5,370 nt of DNA from Nitrospirales bacterium (lineage in GTDB: Bacteria > Nitrospirota > Thermodesulfovibrionia > Thermodesulfovibrionales > Dissulfurispiraceae): positions 1 to 5,370 of the forward strand of contig JADLDZ010000361.1 in the NCBI GenBank assembly GCA_020846375.1, written 5' to 3'. Below are positions 1 to 5,370 of this stretch, piece by piece. Below the pieces are notes generated by a model. That model saw only the letters and a program-made list of their open reading frames with translations. It was not told the origin of the DNA and made no database searches. A program made the translations under genes and the position numbers. Positions within the stretch are counted from its first letter, which is position 1. Each line of letters opens with the position of its first letter.

Positions 1-725
1 CCGGGTATATCTGCCCGGGAATTTCCACCTATCTCATCGGGAAACTCGGCCTCCCGTCCCGCACACGGGCCTACGATCTCGTGGGGGGCGGCTGCGGAGG
101 GGCCATTCCCAACCTCCAGCTCGCTGCGGCGCTGGCAGGAGGGCGGCGCGGCGGGACAGCCCTGAGCATCGCGGTCGAGATCTGCAGCGCCACCTTCCAG
201 ATGGGAGATGAGATGAGCCTCATCATCTCCAACGCCCTCTTTGCCGACGGAGCCGCGGCTGCGGTCCTCGGGGACGGGGGCCGTACCGGGGGATACGAGG
301 TGGTCGCCTCCTCCAGTCACTATGCCCCTGAATACCGGGACGATATACGGTATATCCATAAAAAGGGGCAGCTGCACAACCGGCTCTCCCTGCGGCTGCC
401 GGGACTTGTCAAAAGAGCGGTCTCCCGGGTGGTAGAGGAGCTCCTCGGGCCCCTCTCCCTCCGCATCGGAGAGATACGGCACTGGGCGCTGCACCCGGGA
501 GGGGAGAAGATCATCAATGCGGTCAGGGAAGAACTGGGGCTTTCGGAGGAGCAGATCGGCCCGGTCCGCACCGTCCTGTCGGAGTTCGGGAACCTTTCGT
601 CGCCCACTGTGTGGTATGTGCTCGAAGAGATAGAGCGGAGGGGGATAGAGAAAGGAGAGTGGTGCGTCATGCTGGCCTTCGGCGCCGGGCTCTCCGCCCA
701 TGCCTGCCTGCTGCGGAAAGGATAG
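1..725 (+). CDS. Type III polyketide synthase (chalcone/stilbene synthase-like), 5'-truncated by the window edge
   Basis: The frame is open from the first base; the first complete codon is at position 3 and the TAG stop is at 723-725, leaving 240 visible residues. It reads GYICPGISTYLIGKLGLPSR before the catalytic-cysteine motif GGGCGGAIPNL (Cys codon 93-95). Further on are HPGG (His codon 492-494) and GNLSSPT (Asn codon 591-593). Together these give the Cys-His-Asn triad of type III PKSs. HPGG and GN-SSPT separate it from FabH-type KAS III enzymes, which share the thiolase fold and triad. The NALFADGAAAAVLG segment is also typical of the family. Such homodimeric enzymes condense malonyl-CoA units onto an acyl-CoA starter; the product cannot be read from sequence. 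Compared with plant chalcone synthase (about 389 residues, Cys164), roughly 110-130 N-terminal residues are missing. By eye, Cys occupies the position of chalcone synthase Thr194. The usual GFGPG loop near the C terminus is AFGAG. GTG at 81 is internal, not the start. The gene is convergent with pyrG. Confidence 0.9.
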   Translation, partial: GYICPGISTYLIGKLGLPSRTRAYDLVGGGCGGAIPNLQLAAALAGGRRGGTALSIAVEICSATFQMGDEMSLIISNALFADGAAAAVLGDGGRTGGYEVVASSSHYAPEYRDDIRYIHKKGQLHNRLSLRLPGLVKRAVSRVVEELLGPLSLRIGEIRHWALHPGGEKIINAVREELGLSEEQIGPVRTVLSEFGNLSSPTVWYVLEEIERRGIEKGEWCVMLAFGAGLSAHACLLRKG

Positions 726-739
726 ATCCGGTAGCCGCT

Positions 740-754
740 CCGCGTTCTCCGCGG
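740..754. terminator. Small hairpin in the convergent gap; possible weak bidirectional terminator
   Basis: CCGCG (740-744) and CGCGG (750-754) are perfect inverted repeats around a 5-base loop. They lie in the 39-bp gap between the convergent type III PKS stop (725) and the pyrG stop (765). The position suits a terminator serving both transcripts. The stem is only 5 bp, however, and no run of T follows on either strand, so a classical intrinsic terminator is not supported. Nothing else is visible in this gap. Confidence 0.25.
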
Positions 755-764
755 TGAGAGTTTC

Positions 765-2408
765 TTACGGAAAGAGCGCCCGCTTCTCCCTGATGGATGC
801 CTCGATAAAGGATTTGAACAGGGGATGCGGCTCGATGGGTTTTGACTTGAACTCGGGGTGGAACTGGCACCCCAGAAACCAGGGATGGCCCTTCAGCTCC
901 ACGATCTCTACCAGCTCCCCGTCCGGGGAGGTGGCGCTGATCATCAGGCCGTTGTCGCAGAGGATCTCCCTGTATTTATTGTTGAATTCATACCGGTGAC
1001 GGTGCCTTTCCGATATTTCCCTCCTGCCGTAGGCGCTGAACGCCTTCGTCCCCTCCAGCACGACGGCGGGATAGGCGCCCAGCCTCATGGTGCCTCCCAT
1101 CTGTGACTCCGCAGTACGTTCTTCAAACCGTCCCGTCCTGTGGTTGTACCACTTTTCCATGAGATAGATGACGGCCTCCTGCGCTTCAGCGTCGAATTCC
1201 GTACTGTTCGCAGCGAGATGACAGACATTGCGCGAGAACTCGATCACCGCCGTCTGCATCCCAAGACAGATGCCGAAATAGGGGATCTTCTTTTCGCGGG
1301 CATACCGTATCGCCTCGATTTTTCCCTCGATACCCCGGGAGCCGAACCCCCCGGGAACAAGAACGCCGTCCACTTCGGCAAAGAAGTTGTCCGCCCCCTT
1401 CGCTTCTATCTCCTCGGAATCGACCCACTGGAAATTAACCCGGGCATTGTTCGCGATGCCTCCGTGGATCAGCGCCTCCGTAAGGCTCTTGTAGGCGTCC
1501 TTCAATCCCACATATTTCCCCACGATGGCGATGGTGGTCTGCACCTTCGGCTCCTTAATCCTCGTCACCACCTCATTCCACACGGAGAGATCAGGCTCGG
1601 GATGCCCGGTAAGGGACAGCTTCTTATCGAGGAGCCTGTCCAGACCCTCGCTCTTGAAGCAGAGGGGCACCTCGTAGACCGTCTCCACATCCACCGCGGC
1701 GATGACAGCGTCCGGGTCGAGGTTGCAGTGCAGGGCGATCTTTCTCTTCACCTCCGCAGACAAAGGCCTGTCCGCCCTGCAGATGAGCACGTCGGGTTGG
1801 ATACCGATCGCCCGGAGCTCCTTTACGCTGTGCTGGGTGGGCTTGCTCTTCAGCTCTCCCGACGCAGTGATGTAGGGGACAAGGGTGAGATGGACATAGA
1901 GGACATTCTCCCTGCCTGCGTCGTACCGGAACTGCCGTATCGCCTCGAGGAAGGGGAGGCTTTCGATATCGCCGACAGTACCCCCGATCTCCACGATGAT
2001 GATATCGTACTCGTCCGCGGCGGCCGCCTTGATCGCTCTCCGTATCTCGTCGGTGATATGCGGGACTACCTGGACGGTATCTCCCAGGTAGTCTCCCCTC
2101 CTCTCCTTGGTAATGACATTGAAGTAGATCTTTCCGGAGGTGTAGTTATTCTCGACGGAGGTTCTGGCGTGGGTAAACCGCTCGTAATGGCCGAGATCCA
2201 GGTCTGTTTCGCATCCGTCGTCGGTGACGAACACCTCCCCATGTTCGAAAGGACTGAGGGTCCCGGGATCGACATTGATATAGGGGTCGAGCTTCTGAAG
2301 GGTCACCCGCAGGCCCTTCGACTCGAGGAGGGACCCTATCGAGGCCGCGGCAATGCCCTTTCCCAGAGCCGATACGACTCCTCCTGTCACAAAGATGTAC
2401 TTAGACAT
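765..2408 (-). CDS. pyrG: CTP synthase (glutamine-hydrolysing)
   Basis: Cytosolic enzyme that makes CTP from UTP, ATP and glutamine, the last step of de novo pyrimidine nucleotide synthesis. The protein is full length: 547 residues against about 545 in E. coli. The N-terminal synthetase domain starts MSKYIFVTGGVVSALGKGIA, with the P-loop-like GGVVSALGKG at 9-18. It continues with KLDPYINVDPGT (39-50), HGEVFVTDDG (56-65), TDLDLGHYERF (68-78), and VEIGGTVGDIES (139-150), which carries a metal-binding Glu. The C-terminal class I glutaminase domain begins near residue 290. It has the oxyanion segment PGGFGSRG (352-359), nucleophile Cys381 in GICLGMQ, and His517 and Glu519 in QFHPEF, completing the amidotransferase triad. 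The ATG at 2406-2408 lies inside the 3' end of kdsB (22-bp overlap, different frame) and has an RBS within kdsB, so coupled translation is likely. TAA stop at 765-767. A Cys stands where many homologues have Ala in TDDGAETD; the effect is unknown. Confidence 0.98.
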   Translation of the reverse strand: MSKYIFVTGGVVSALGKGIAAASIGSLLESKGLRVTLQKLDPYINVDPGTLSPFEHGEVFVTDDGCETDLDLGHYERFTHARTSVENNYTSGKIYFNVITKERRGDYLGDTVQVVPHITDEIRRAIKAAAADEYDIIIVEIGGTVGDIESLPFLEAIRQFRYDAGRENVLYVHLTLVPYITASGELKSKPTQHSVKELRAIGIQPDVLICRADRPLSAEVKRKIALHCNLDPDAVIAAVDVETVYEVPLCFKSEGLDRLLDKKLSLTGHPEPDLSVWNEVVTRIKEPKVQTTIAIVGKYVGLKDAYKSLTEALIHGGIANNARVNFQWVDSEEIEAKGADNFFAEVDGVLVPGGFGSRGIEGKIEAIRYAREKKIPYFGICLGMQTAVIEFSRNVCHLAANSTEFDAEAQEAVIYLMEKWYNHRTGRFEERTAESQMGGTMRLGAYPAVVLEGTKAFSAYGRREISERHRHRYEFNNKYREILCDNGLMISATSPDGELVEIVELKGHPWFLGCQFHPEFKSKPIEPHPLFKSFIEASIREKRALFP

Positions 2409-3157
2409 TTCTCTACCCTCTCCAGATCTTCAGGGGTGTCCACCCCGATGGTTTCAAACGATGTTTCTGCTACTTTTATGGGAAGGCCGTTCTCCAGAGC
2501 CCGCAGCTGTTCCAGTTTCTCGATCCCTTCCAGGCGCGAGGGGGGAAGCTTGGAGAGCCGGAGGAGGGCGTCCTTCCTATAGGCATAAATACCGATATGT
2601 TTGAAAAAAAAGGAGGAAGCTGATGCAAGGCCCCCGTCCCGTTCCTCTCGGTGAAAGGGGATCGGTGCCCTCGAAAAATAGAGCGCGAAACCCTCTGCGT
2701 TCCTGACCACTTTCACCACATTTGGGTTGGTGATGTCCCCCTCTTCCGTAATCCTCTTCATGAGGGTGCCCAGGGATGCCCTTTCATCGTCCATCACTCC
2801 GATGACTTCATCCACCATTTCGGGCGCGATCATCGGCTCGTCCCCCTGTACGTTCACCACCACGTCTGCATCCTGGACCTCATAGCCCGATTCCTGCAGG
2901 GTGAGGAGGGTCTCTGCGATTCTGTCAGTACCGGAGGGGTGGTCCGGCGAAGTCATGATTGCCTCTCCCCCGAATCCCTCCACCGTACGAATGATTCTTT
3001 CGTCGTCGGTTGCCACCAAGACGCGGCGCACCCGCTTCGCTTTTACTGCTCTTTCATAGACATGCTGGATAAGAGGTCTGTTGAAGAGGGGGCAGAGGGG
3101 TTTTCCCGGAAAACGGGTCGAGGCGTAGCGAGCCGGTATAATAACAATAGCGGGCAT
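2387..3157 (-). CDS. kdsB: 3-deoxy-manno-octulosonate cytidylyltransferase (CMP-Kdo synthetase)
   Basis: Cytosolic enzyme that activates Kdo with CTP to give CMP-Kdo, the donor for the inner core of lipopolysaccharide. From the chosen ATG (3157) the protein has 256 residues, near the family's usual 245-255. Motifs in order: nucleotide-binding IPARYASTRFPGKPL (7-21), VATDDERI (48-55), SGTDRIAE (75-82), NVQGDEP (102-108, with metal-binding Asp106), NPNVVKVV, YFSRAPIPF, KHIGIYAYR, and near the C terminus GVDTPEDLE, which holds the second conserved metal-binding Asp. The frame is open up to an ATG at 3250, which would add 31 residues. Those extra residues have no family counterpart, and the standard N terminus begins at MPAIVIIPARY, so 3157 is preferred. 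The RBS there is poor: only an A-rich AAAAAAAG precedes the start. TGA stop at 2387-2389, overlapping pyrG by 22 bp. A run of eight T on the coding strand (complement of 2604-2611) falls in SSFFFKH. Confidence 0.96.
   Translation of the reverse strand: MPAIVIIPARYASTRFPGKPLCPLFNRPLIQHVYERAVKAKRVRRVLVATDDERIIRTVEGFGGEAIMTSPDHPSGTDRIAETLLTLQESGYEVQDADVVVNVQGDEPMIAPEMVDEVIGVMDDERASLGTLMKRITEEGDITNPNVVKVVRNAEGFALYFSRAPIPFHREERDGGLASASSFFFKHIGIYAYRKDALLRLSKLPPSRLEGIEKLEQLRALENGLPIKVAETSFETIGVDTPEDLERVEKCLSTSL
2416..2423 (-). promoter_or_regulatory. Ribosome binding site of pyrG, inside kdsB
   Basis: On the minus strand the sequence GGAGAGGG ends 7 bases before the pyrG ATG. GAGGG at 2420-2416 has ideal spacing. 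It lies within the last codons of kdsB, so ribosomes finishing kdsB stop 22 bases past the pyrG start, a geometry that suits translational coupling. It supports the ATG at 2408 as the pyrG start. Confidence 0.7.
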
Positions 3158-3248
3158 AACTTTTTTTATGATAACATATTCGAGCGTCCTGATCATTACT
3201 TCAGTGCGGGGCAAAATCACTTGATGCTTCGCTTTTTCAGGGAGAGGC
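3158..3248. promoter_or_regulatory. Divergent spacer between kdsB and lnt, presumed promoter region for both
   Basis: This 91-bp AT-richer stretch is the only place in the window where two genes diverge, so promoters for the kdsB-pyrG and lnt-prfB units are expected here or within neighbouring coding ends. I found no hexamer pair that convincingly fits a sigma-70 promoter on either strand. A minus-strand TATCAT (3168-3173) resembles a -10 box, but it sits almost on the kdsB start and its partner 17 bases upstream, ATGATC, is a poor -35. A short palindrome, TGATCA, lies near 3190-3195. Calling this regulatory rests on gene layout, not on recognised sites. Confidence 0.4.
3239..3247 (+). promoter_or_regulatory. 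Ribosome binding site of lnt
   Basis: AGGGAGAGG directly precedes the lnt ATG at 3249. The best core, AGGGAG (3239-3244), leaves a short 4-base spacer. The purine-rich match supports this ATG. The next in-frame ATG is far downstream, beyond the first membrane segments, so it is not a plausible alternative. Confidence 0.55.
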
Positions 3249-4823
3249 ATGGAAAAAAACAGAACGATCTTTCATAGGGGATACGGGCTCGCCCTTCTCT
3301 CGGGCATCCTCCTCACCGTAAGCTTCCCTTCCTTCAACATCTTTCCCCTTGCCTGGGTTGCACTGGTCCCCCTCCTCCTCTTCCTTTACGACAGCGATAC
3401 GAAAACCGCTTTCAAGGCAGGCTTCCTCTTCGGCACCGTCTATTTCTTCGGGACCACCTACTGGATCTACCATTCCCTCAATAAGTACGGGAACATTCCC
3501 TTCATCCCGAGTCTCTTCATCGTCCTGCTCCTCTGTCTCTACCTCAGCCTGTACCCTGCCGTGTTCTCCTCTCTCTATTCATCTTTCATCAAAAGGATGA
3601 ATATTCCCTCCCTTTTCCTTGTGCCGGTGCTCTGGACCACCCTCGAATTCTTCCGTTCCTACGCCTTGAGCGGATTTCCCTGGTCCAGCCTTGGGTACAG
3701 CCAGTATCTGTTTCAGCCCTTTATCCAGATCGCCGATATGACCGGCGTGTACGGCGTATCCTTTCTCCTTGCGGCGGTAAACGGGGCATTGGTGGACATA
3801 CTCATGCTGCGGCGCAAACAGAAGGAGCGTCCCCTTGCCTCTTTTCTCCCCACCTACAGCGGGTTGGCTCTCCTCGCCCTCACTCTTATAATGACGTTTG
3901 CCTATGGCTTCTATCGTCTGTATCAGCATCGGGAAGGGCATTCCGTTAAAGTCGCGGTCATCCAGGGAAACATAGAACAGGACAAGAAATGGGACCCCGC
4001 TTACCAGCAATCGGTCCTCTCCGCCTTCAGGGATCTCTCTCTCGCCGCGGCACGGGAGGCCCCCCACCTGATCGTCTGGCCCGAGACTTCGGTGCCCTTC
4101 CTCTATGGGAGCGACAAGGAGCTTACATCCCGCCTCCTCTCCTTTGAGCAGCAACTGAATTCCTACCTCCTTTTCGGAAGCGTCCTTTTCAGGGACAGCG
4201 AGTCTGTAAAAGGGTACACGAACAGTGCGATACTCCTTGATAAAAATGGAAATATTACGTACATTTATGATAAAATACATCTCGTACCCTTCGGAGAGTA
4301 CGTTCCCCTCAAGCCCCTTCTCTTTTTCGTGAACACTCTGGGGGCAGGGATCGGAGACTATGTACCCGGAGAGAGCTATATCAAGGCAGTTACCCCCTTT
4401 GGAAGCTTCGGCACTCTCATCTGCTATGAGATTATCTTCCCCGGCCTTGTCAGGAAATTCTTCGTAAAGGGAGGGGACTTCATGGTGACCATAACCAATG
4501 ATGCGTGGTTCGGGACGACACAGGGTCCGTACCAGCACTTCAGCATGGCGGTCTTCAGGGCCATCGAGAACAGGAAGCCGGTGGTGAGGGCGGCCAATAC
4601 GGGGATATCCGGCTTTATCGATAGTAATGGAAGAATTATAGGGAAAACAGAGCTTTTCAAGAGGACATACATGACACGCGAGATCAGGACCGACACGAAG
4701 GTCTCCGCCTACACCAAGTACGGGGATATCTTTTCCTACTTGAATATCGTATGCTTCCTGCTTTTGCTTGTCGGAAAAAAAAATAGAGACATAGGGAGGA
4801 GATGCAATGCTTTTACAGAATGA
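3249..4823 (+). CDS. lnt: Apolipoprotein N-acyltransferase
   Basis: Inner-membrane enzyme that transfers an acyl chain from phospholipid to the amino group of the lipidated N-terminal Cys of lipoproteins, the last step of lipoprotein maturation after Lgt and LspA. It has 524 residues (about 512 in E. coli). The N-terminal part is a bundle of hydrophobic segments (roughly 11-47, 54-75, 85-112, 120-136, 165-186 and 203-222). A periplasmic nitrilase-like CN-hydrolase domain starts near VKVAVIQGNIEQDKKW (233-248). Its catalytic triad is visible: Glu279 in VWPETS, Lys342 in DKIHLVPFGEYVP and Cys392 in LICYE. Glu350 in FGEYVP and the TNDAWFG motif (417-423) are also conserved. A final membrane helix lies at about 496-509, followed by a short basic tail. 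TGA stop at 4821-4823. The last 17 bp overlap prfB. Nine A's (4775-4783) in the tail codons make this a possible slippage or sequencing-error site; either one-base shift would stop within a few codons and remove only the tail. Confidence 0.97.
   Translation: MEKNRTIFHRGYGLALLSGILLTVSFPSFNIFPLAWVALVPLLLFLYDSDTKTAFKAGFLFGTVYFFGTTYWIYHSLNKYGNIPFIPSLFIVLLLCLYLSLYPAVFSSLYSSFIKRMNIPSLFLVPVLWTTLEFFRSYALSGFPWSSLGYSQYLFQPFIQIADMTGVYGVSFLLAAVNGALVDILMLRRKQKERPLASFLPTYSGLALLALTLIMTFAYGFYRLYQHREGHSVKVAVIQGNIEQDKKWDPAYQQSVLSAFRDLSLAAAREAPHLIVWPETSVPFLYGSDKELTSRLLSFEQQLNSYLLFGSVLFRDSESVKGYTNSAILLDKNGNITYIYDKIHLVPFGEYVPLKPLLFFVNTLGAGIGDYVPGESYIKAVTPFGSFGTLICYEIIFPGLVRKFFVKGGDFMVTITNDAWFGTTQGPYQHFSMAVFRAIENRKPVVRAANTGISGFIDSNGRIIGKTELFKRTYMTREIRTDTKVSAYTKYGDIFSYLNIVCFLLLLVGKKNRDIGRRCNAFTE
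4794..4801 (+). promoter_or_regulatory. Ribosome binding site of prfB, inside lnt
   Basis: GGGAGGAG lies within the lnt 3' end, with GGAGG (4795-4799) seven bases before the ATG at 4807. It is the strongest Shine-Dalgarno match in the window. It fixes the prfB start at 4807, because the nearer ATG at 4802 opens only a very short frame. Confidence 0.85.
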
Positions 4824-5370
4824 ATTGAAAGAGGATATCGCAAAGGTCAAAGAAAAGGTGCTTGCGCTCAGAGGTTATCTTTGATGTCGCTGCGCTGGAG
4901 GAGAACCTTGCAAAAATAGAAAAAGAGCTTTCCTCCGAGGAAGTCTGGTCCTCTCCGGAGAGGATGCGGGGGCTTCAGAAAAGGAAAACGGATATACACG
5001 ACGCCCTCCGGCCGGTGGAGACCGCCCTGGAAAAAACCCTCTATCTGGAGGAGTCCATCGGGATACTCGGAGAGGAGGAGGGAGACATTTTCCTTGAAGA
5101 GATACGGAAGGAGATAGAGGGTCTCAAGCGGGAGACGGAGGAAATAGAGCTGCGTCTTCTTCTCTCGGGAGAGGTGGATAAGAACAACGCCATCGTCACC
5201 ATTCATCCGGGGGCAGGAGGCACGGAGAGCCAGGACTGGGCACAGATGCTCATGCGTATGTACCTGAGATGGACGGAGCGCCACCGTTTCAAGGTGGAGG
5301 TCGCCGACCTGCAGCCGGGCGACGAGGCGGGAGTAAAAAGCGTTACGTTTACCGTAGAGGGCCCCTATGC
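4807..5370 (+). CDS. prfB: Peptide chain release factor 2 (RF2), with programmed +1 frameshift; 3' end beyond the window
   Basis: RF2 recognises UGA and UAA in the ribosomal A site and triggers peptide release. The first 25 codons (4807-4881) read MLLQNELKEDIAKVKEK and end LRGYL, followed by in-frame TGA at 4882-4884. Skipping one base (T4882) restores RF2 from GAT at 4883: DVAALEENLAKIEKEL and onward, without a stop to the window end. The joined product has 187 visible residues. Residues 1-120 form the charged helical domain 1. The core then begins at AIVTIHPGAGGTESQDWAQM (about 128-147), the signature stretch of RF2 before its codon-recognition SPF and catalytic GGQ motifs, which both lie outside the window. 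E. coli RF2 also shifts at codon 26 in LRGYL-D. The gene overlaps lnt by 17 bp with its own strong RBS inside lnt, which implies co-transcription. A simple gene caller would either end it at codon 25 or start it too late. RF1 is excluded by the frameshift and by the GTESQDW sequence. Confidence 0.96.
4870..4885 (+). promoter_or_regulatory. Programmed +1 frameshift site of prfB
   Basis: The site reads AGA GGT TAT CTT TGA T. It has an internal Shine-Dalgarno-like AGAGGT (4870-4875), the slippery CTT (4879-4881) and the in-frame stop TGA (4882-4884). A peptidyl-tRNA slip from CTT to TTT on the mRNA brings GAT (Asp) into the next frame. In the known mechanism, low RF2 leaves the ribosome paused at UGA, favouring the shift and more RF2 synthesis, which gives negative autoregulation. 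E. coli has AGG GGG TAT CTT TGA C. Here the base after TGA is T, and the GGT of the SD-like element lies one base further from CTT when the two sites are aligned on GGT. Confidence 0.93.

Noticed and set aside
1..18. Inverted repeat CCGGG/CCCGG at the left edge
   Set aside because: It falls within conserved type III PKS codons (GYICPG) and has no T-run; best explained as chance in GC-rich coding DNA.
81..83. GTG as the start of the type III PKS
   Set aside because: The frame is open upstream to the window edge and encodes family-typical sequence (GYICPGIS), and the catalytic Cys would lie only four residues from such a start.
1140..2582. 480-codon open frame on the + strand opposite pyrG and the end of kdsB
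   Set aside because: Over pyrG its codons are in exact antisense register to the pyrG codons, so it lacks stops merely because pyrG avoids TTA, CTA and TCA. The translation has no recognisable motif, while pyrG is unmistakable.
3168..3173. Minus-strand TATCAT as a kdsB -10 box
   Set aside because: The implied transcript start would be almost on the kdsB ATG, and the sequence 17 bases upstream (ATGATC) is a poor -35, so it was not listed as a promoter.
2651..3277. 208-codon + strand open frame opposite kdsB and crossing the divergent spacer
   Set aside because: It is antisense to the conserved kdsB motifs, its Cys/His-rich translation is typical of shadow frames, and it runs past the lnt start in another frame.
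3579..4850. 423-codon open frame on the - strand opposite lnt
   Set aside because: It is in the same codon-register antisense arrangement to lnt, ending where lnt uses a TCA serine codon. The translation resembles no family, and lnt has its full catalytic triad on the other strand.
4882..4884. TGA in prfB as a nonsense mutation or sequencing error making a pseudogene
   Set aside because: It lies at the exact codon and in the LRGYL-TGA-D context of the known RF2 programmed frameshift, with an SD-like element and CTT upstream.
4868..5284. 138-codon - strand open frame opposite prfB
   Set aside because: It is antisense to the clear RF2 coding sequence and has no motif of its own.

Overview
This is a chromosomal window from a Gram-negative bacterium. 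Two genes require an outer membrane: kdsB (Kdo activation for lipopolysaccharide) and lnt (lipoprotein N-acylation). The DNA is moderately GC-rich, and long stop-free antisense frames are common, as expected for such coding sequence. The content (a type III polyketide synthase, kdsB-pyrG, and lnt-prfB) would fit a Desulfobacterota/Deltaproteobacteria or Nitrospirota-like lineage. That placement rests on remembered gene neighbourhoods and residue style, so it is weak.

Layout. Positions 1-725 (+) hold the C-terminal two thirds of a type III polyketide synthase (chalcone synthase-like) whose 5' end lies outside the window. It converges on pyrG (765-2408, -; CTP synthase) across a 39-bp gap with one small hairpin. 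Upstream of pyrG on the same strand lies kdsB (2387-3157, -; CMP-Kdo synthetase). The two genes overlap by 22 bp in different frames, so they form a tight, probably translationally coupled pair. A 91-bp divergent spacer (3158-3248) separates kdsB from lnt (3249-4823, +; apolipoprotein N-acyltransferase). lnt overlaps by 17 bp the start of prfB (4807 to the window edge, +; peptide chain release factor 2).

How the genes fit together. PyrG makes CTP, and KdsB consumes CTP to make CMP-Kdo, so the minus-strand pair places a nucleotide supplier beside one of its users. Lnt finishes bacterial lipoproteins, and RF2 ends translation at UGA and UAA. The lnt-prfB pairing looks like operon economy and has no obvious biochemical link.

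The clearest non-standard feature is in prfB. Its reading frame is interrupted by an in-frame TGA at codon 26 (4882-4884). The rest of RF2 continues in the +1 frame, with a Shine-Dalgarno-like AGAGGT and the slippery CTT just upstream. This is the classic autoregulatory programmed +1 frameshift of RF2. Here the base after the stop is T, where the familiar site has C. I see no undescribed system in this window: no mobile element, CRISPR array, RNA gene or defence cassette. It is mostly core housekeeping sequence plus one partial accessory biosynthetic gene.
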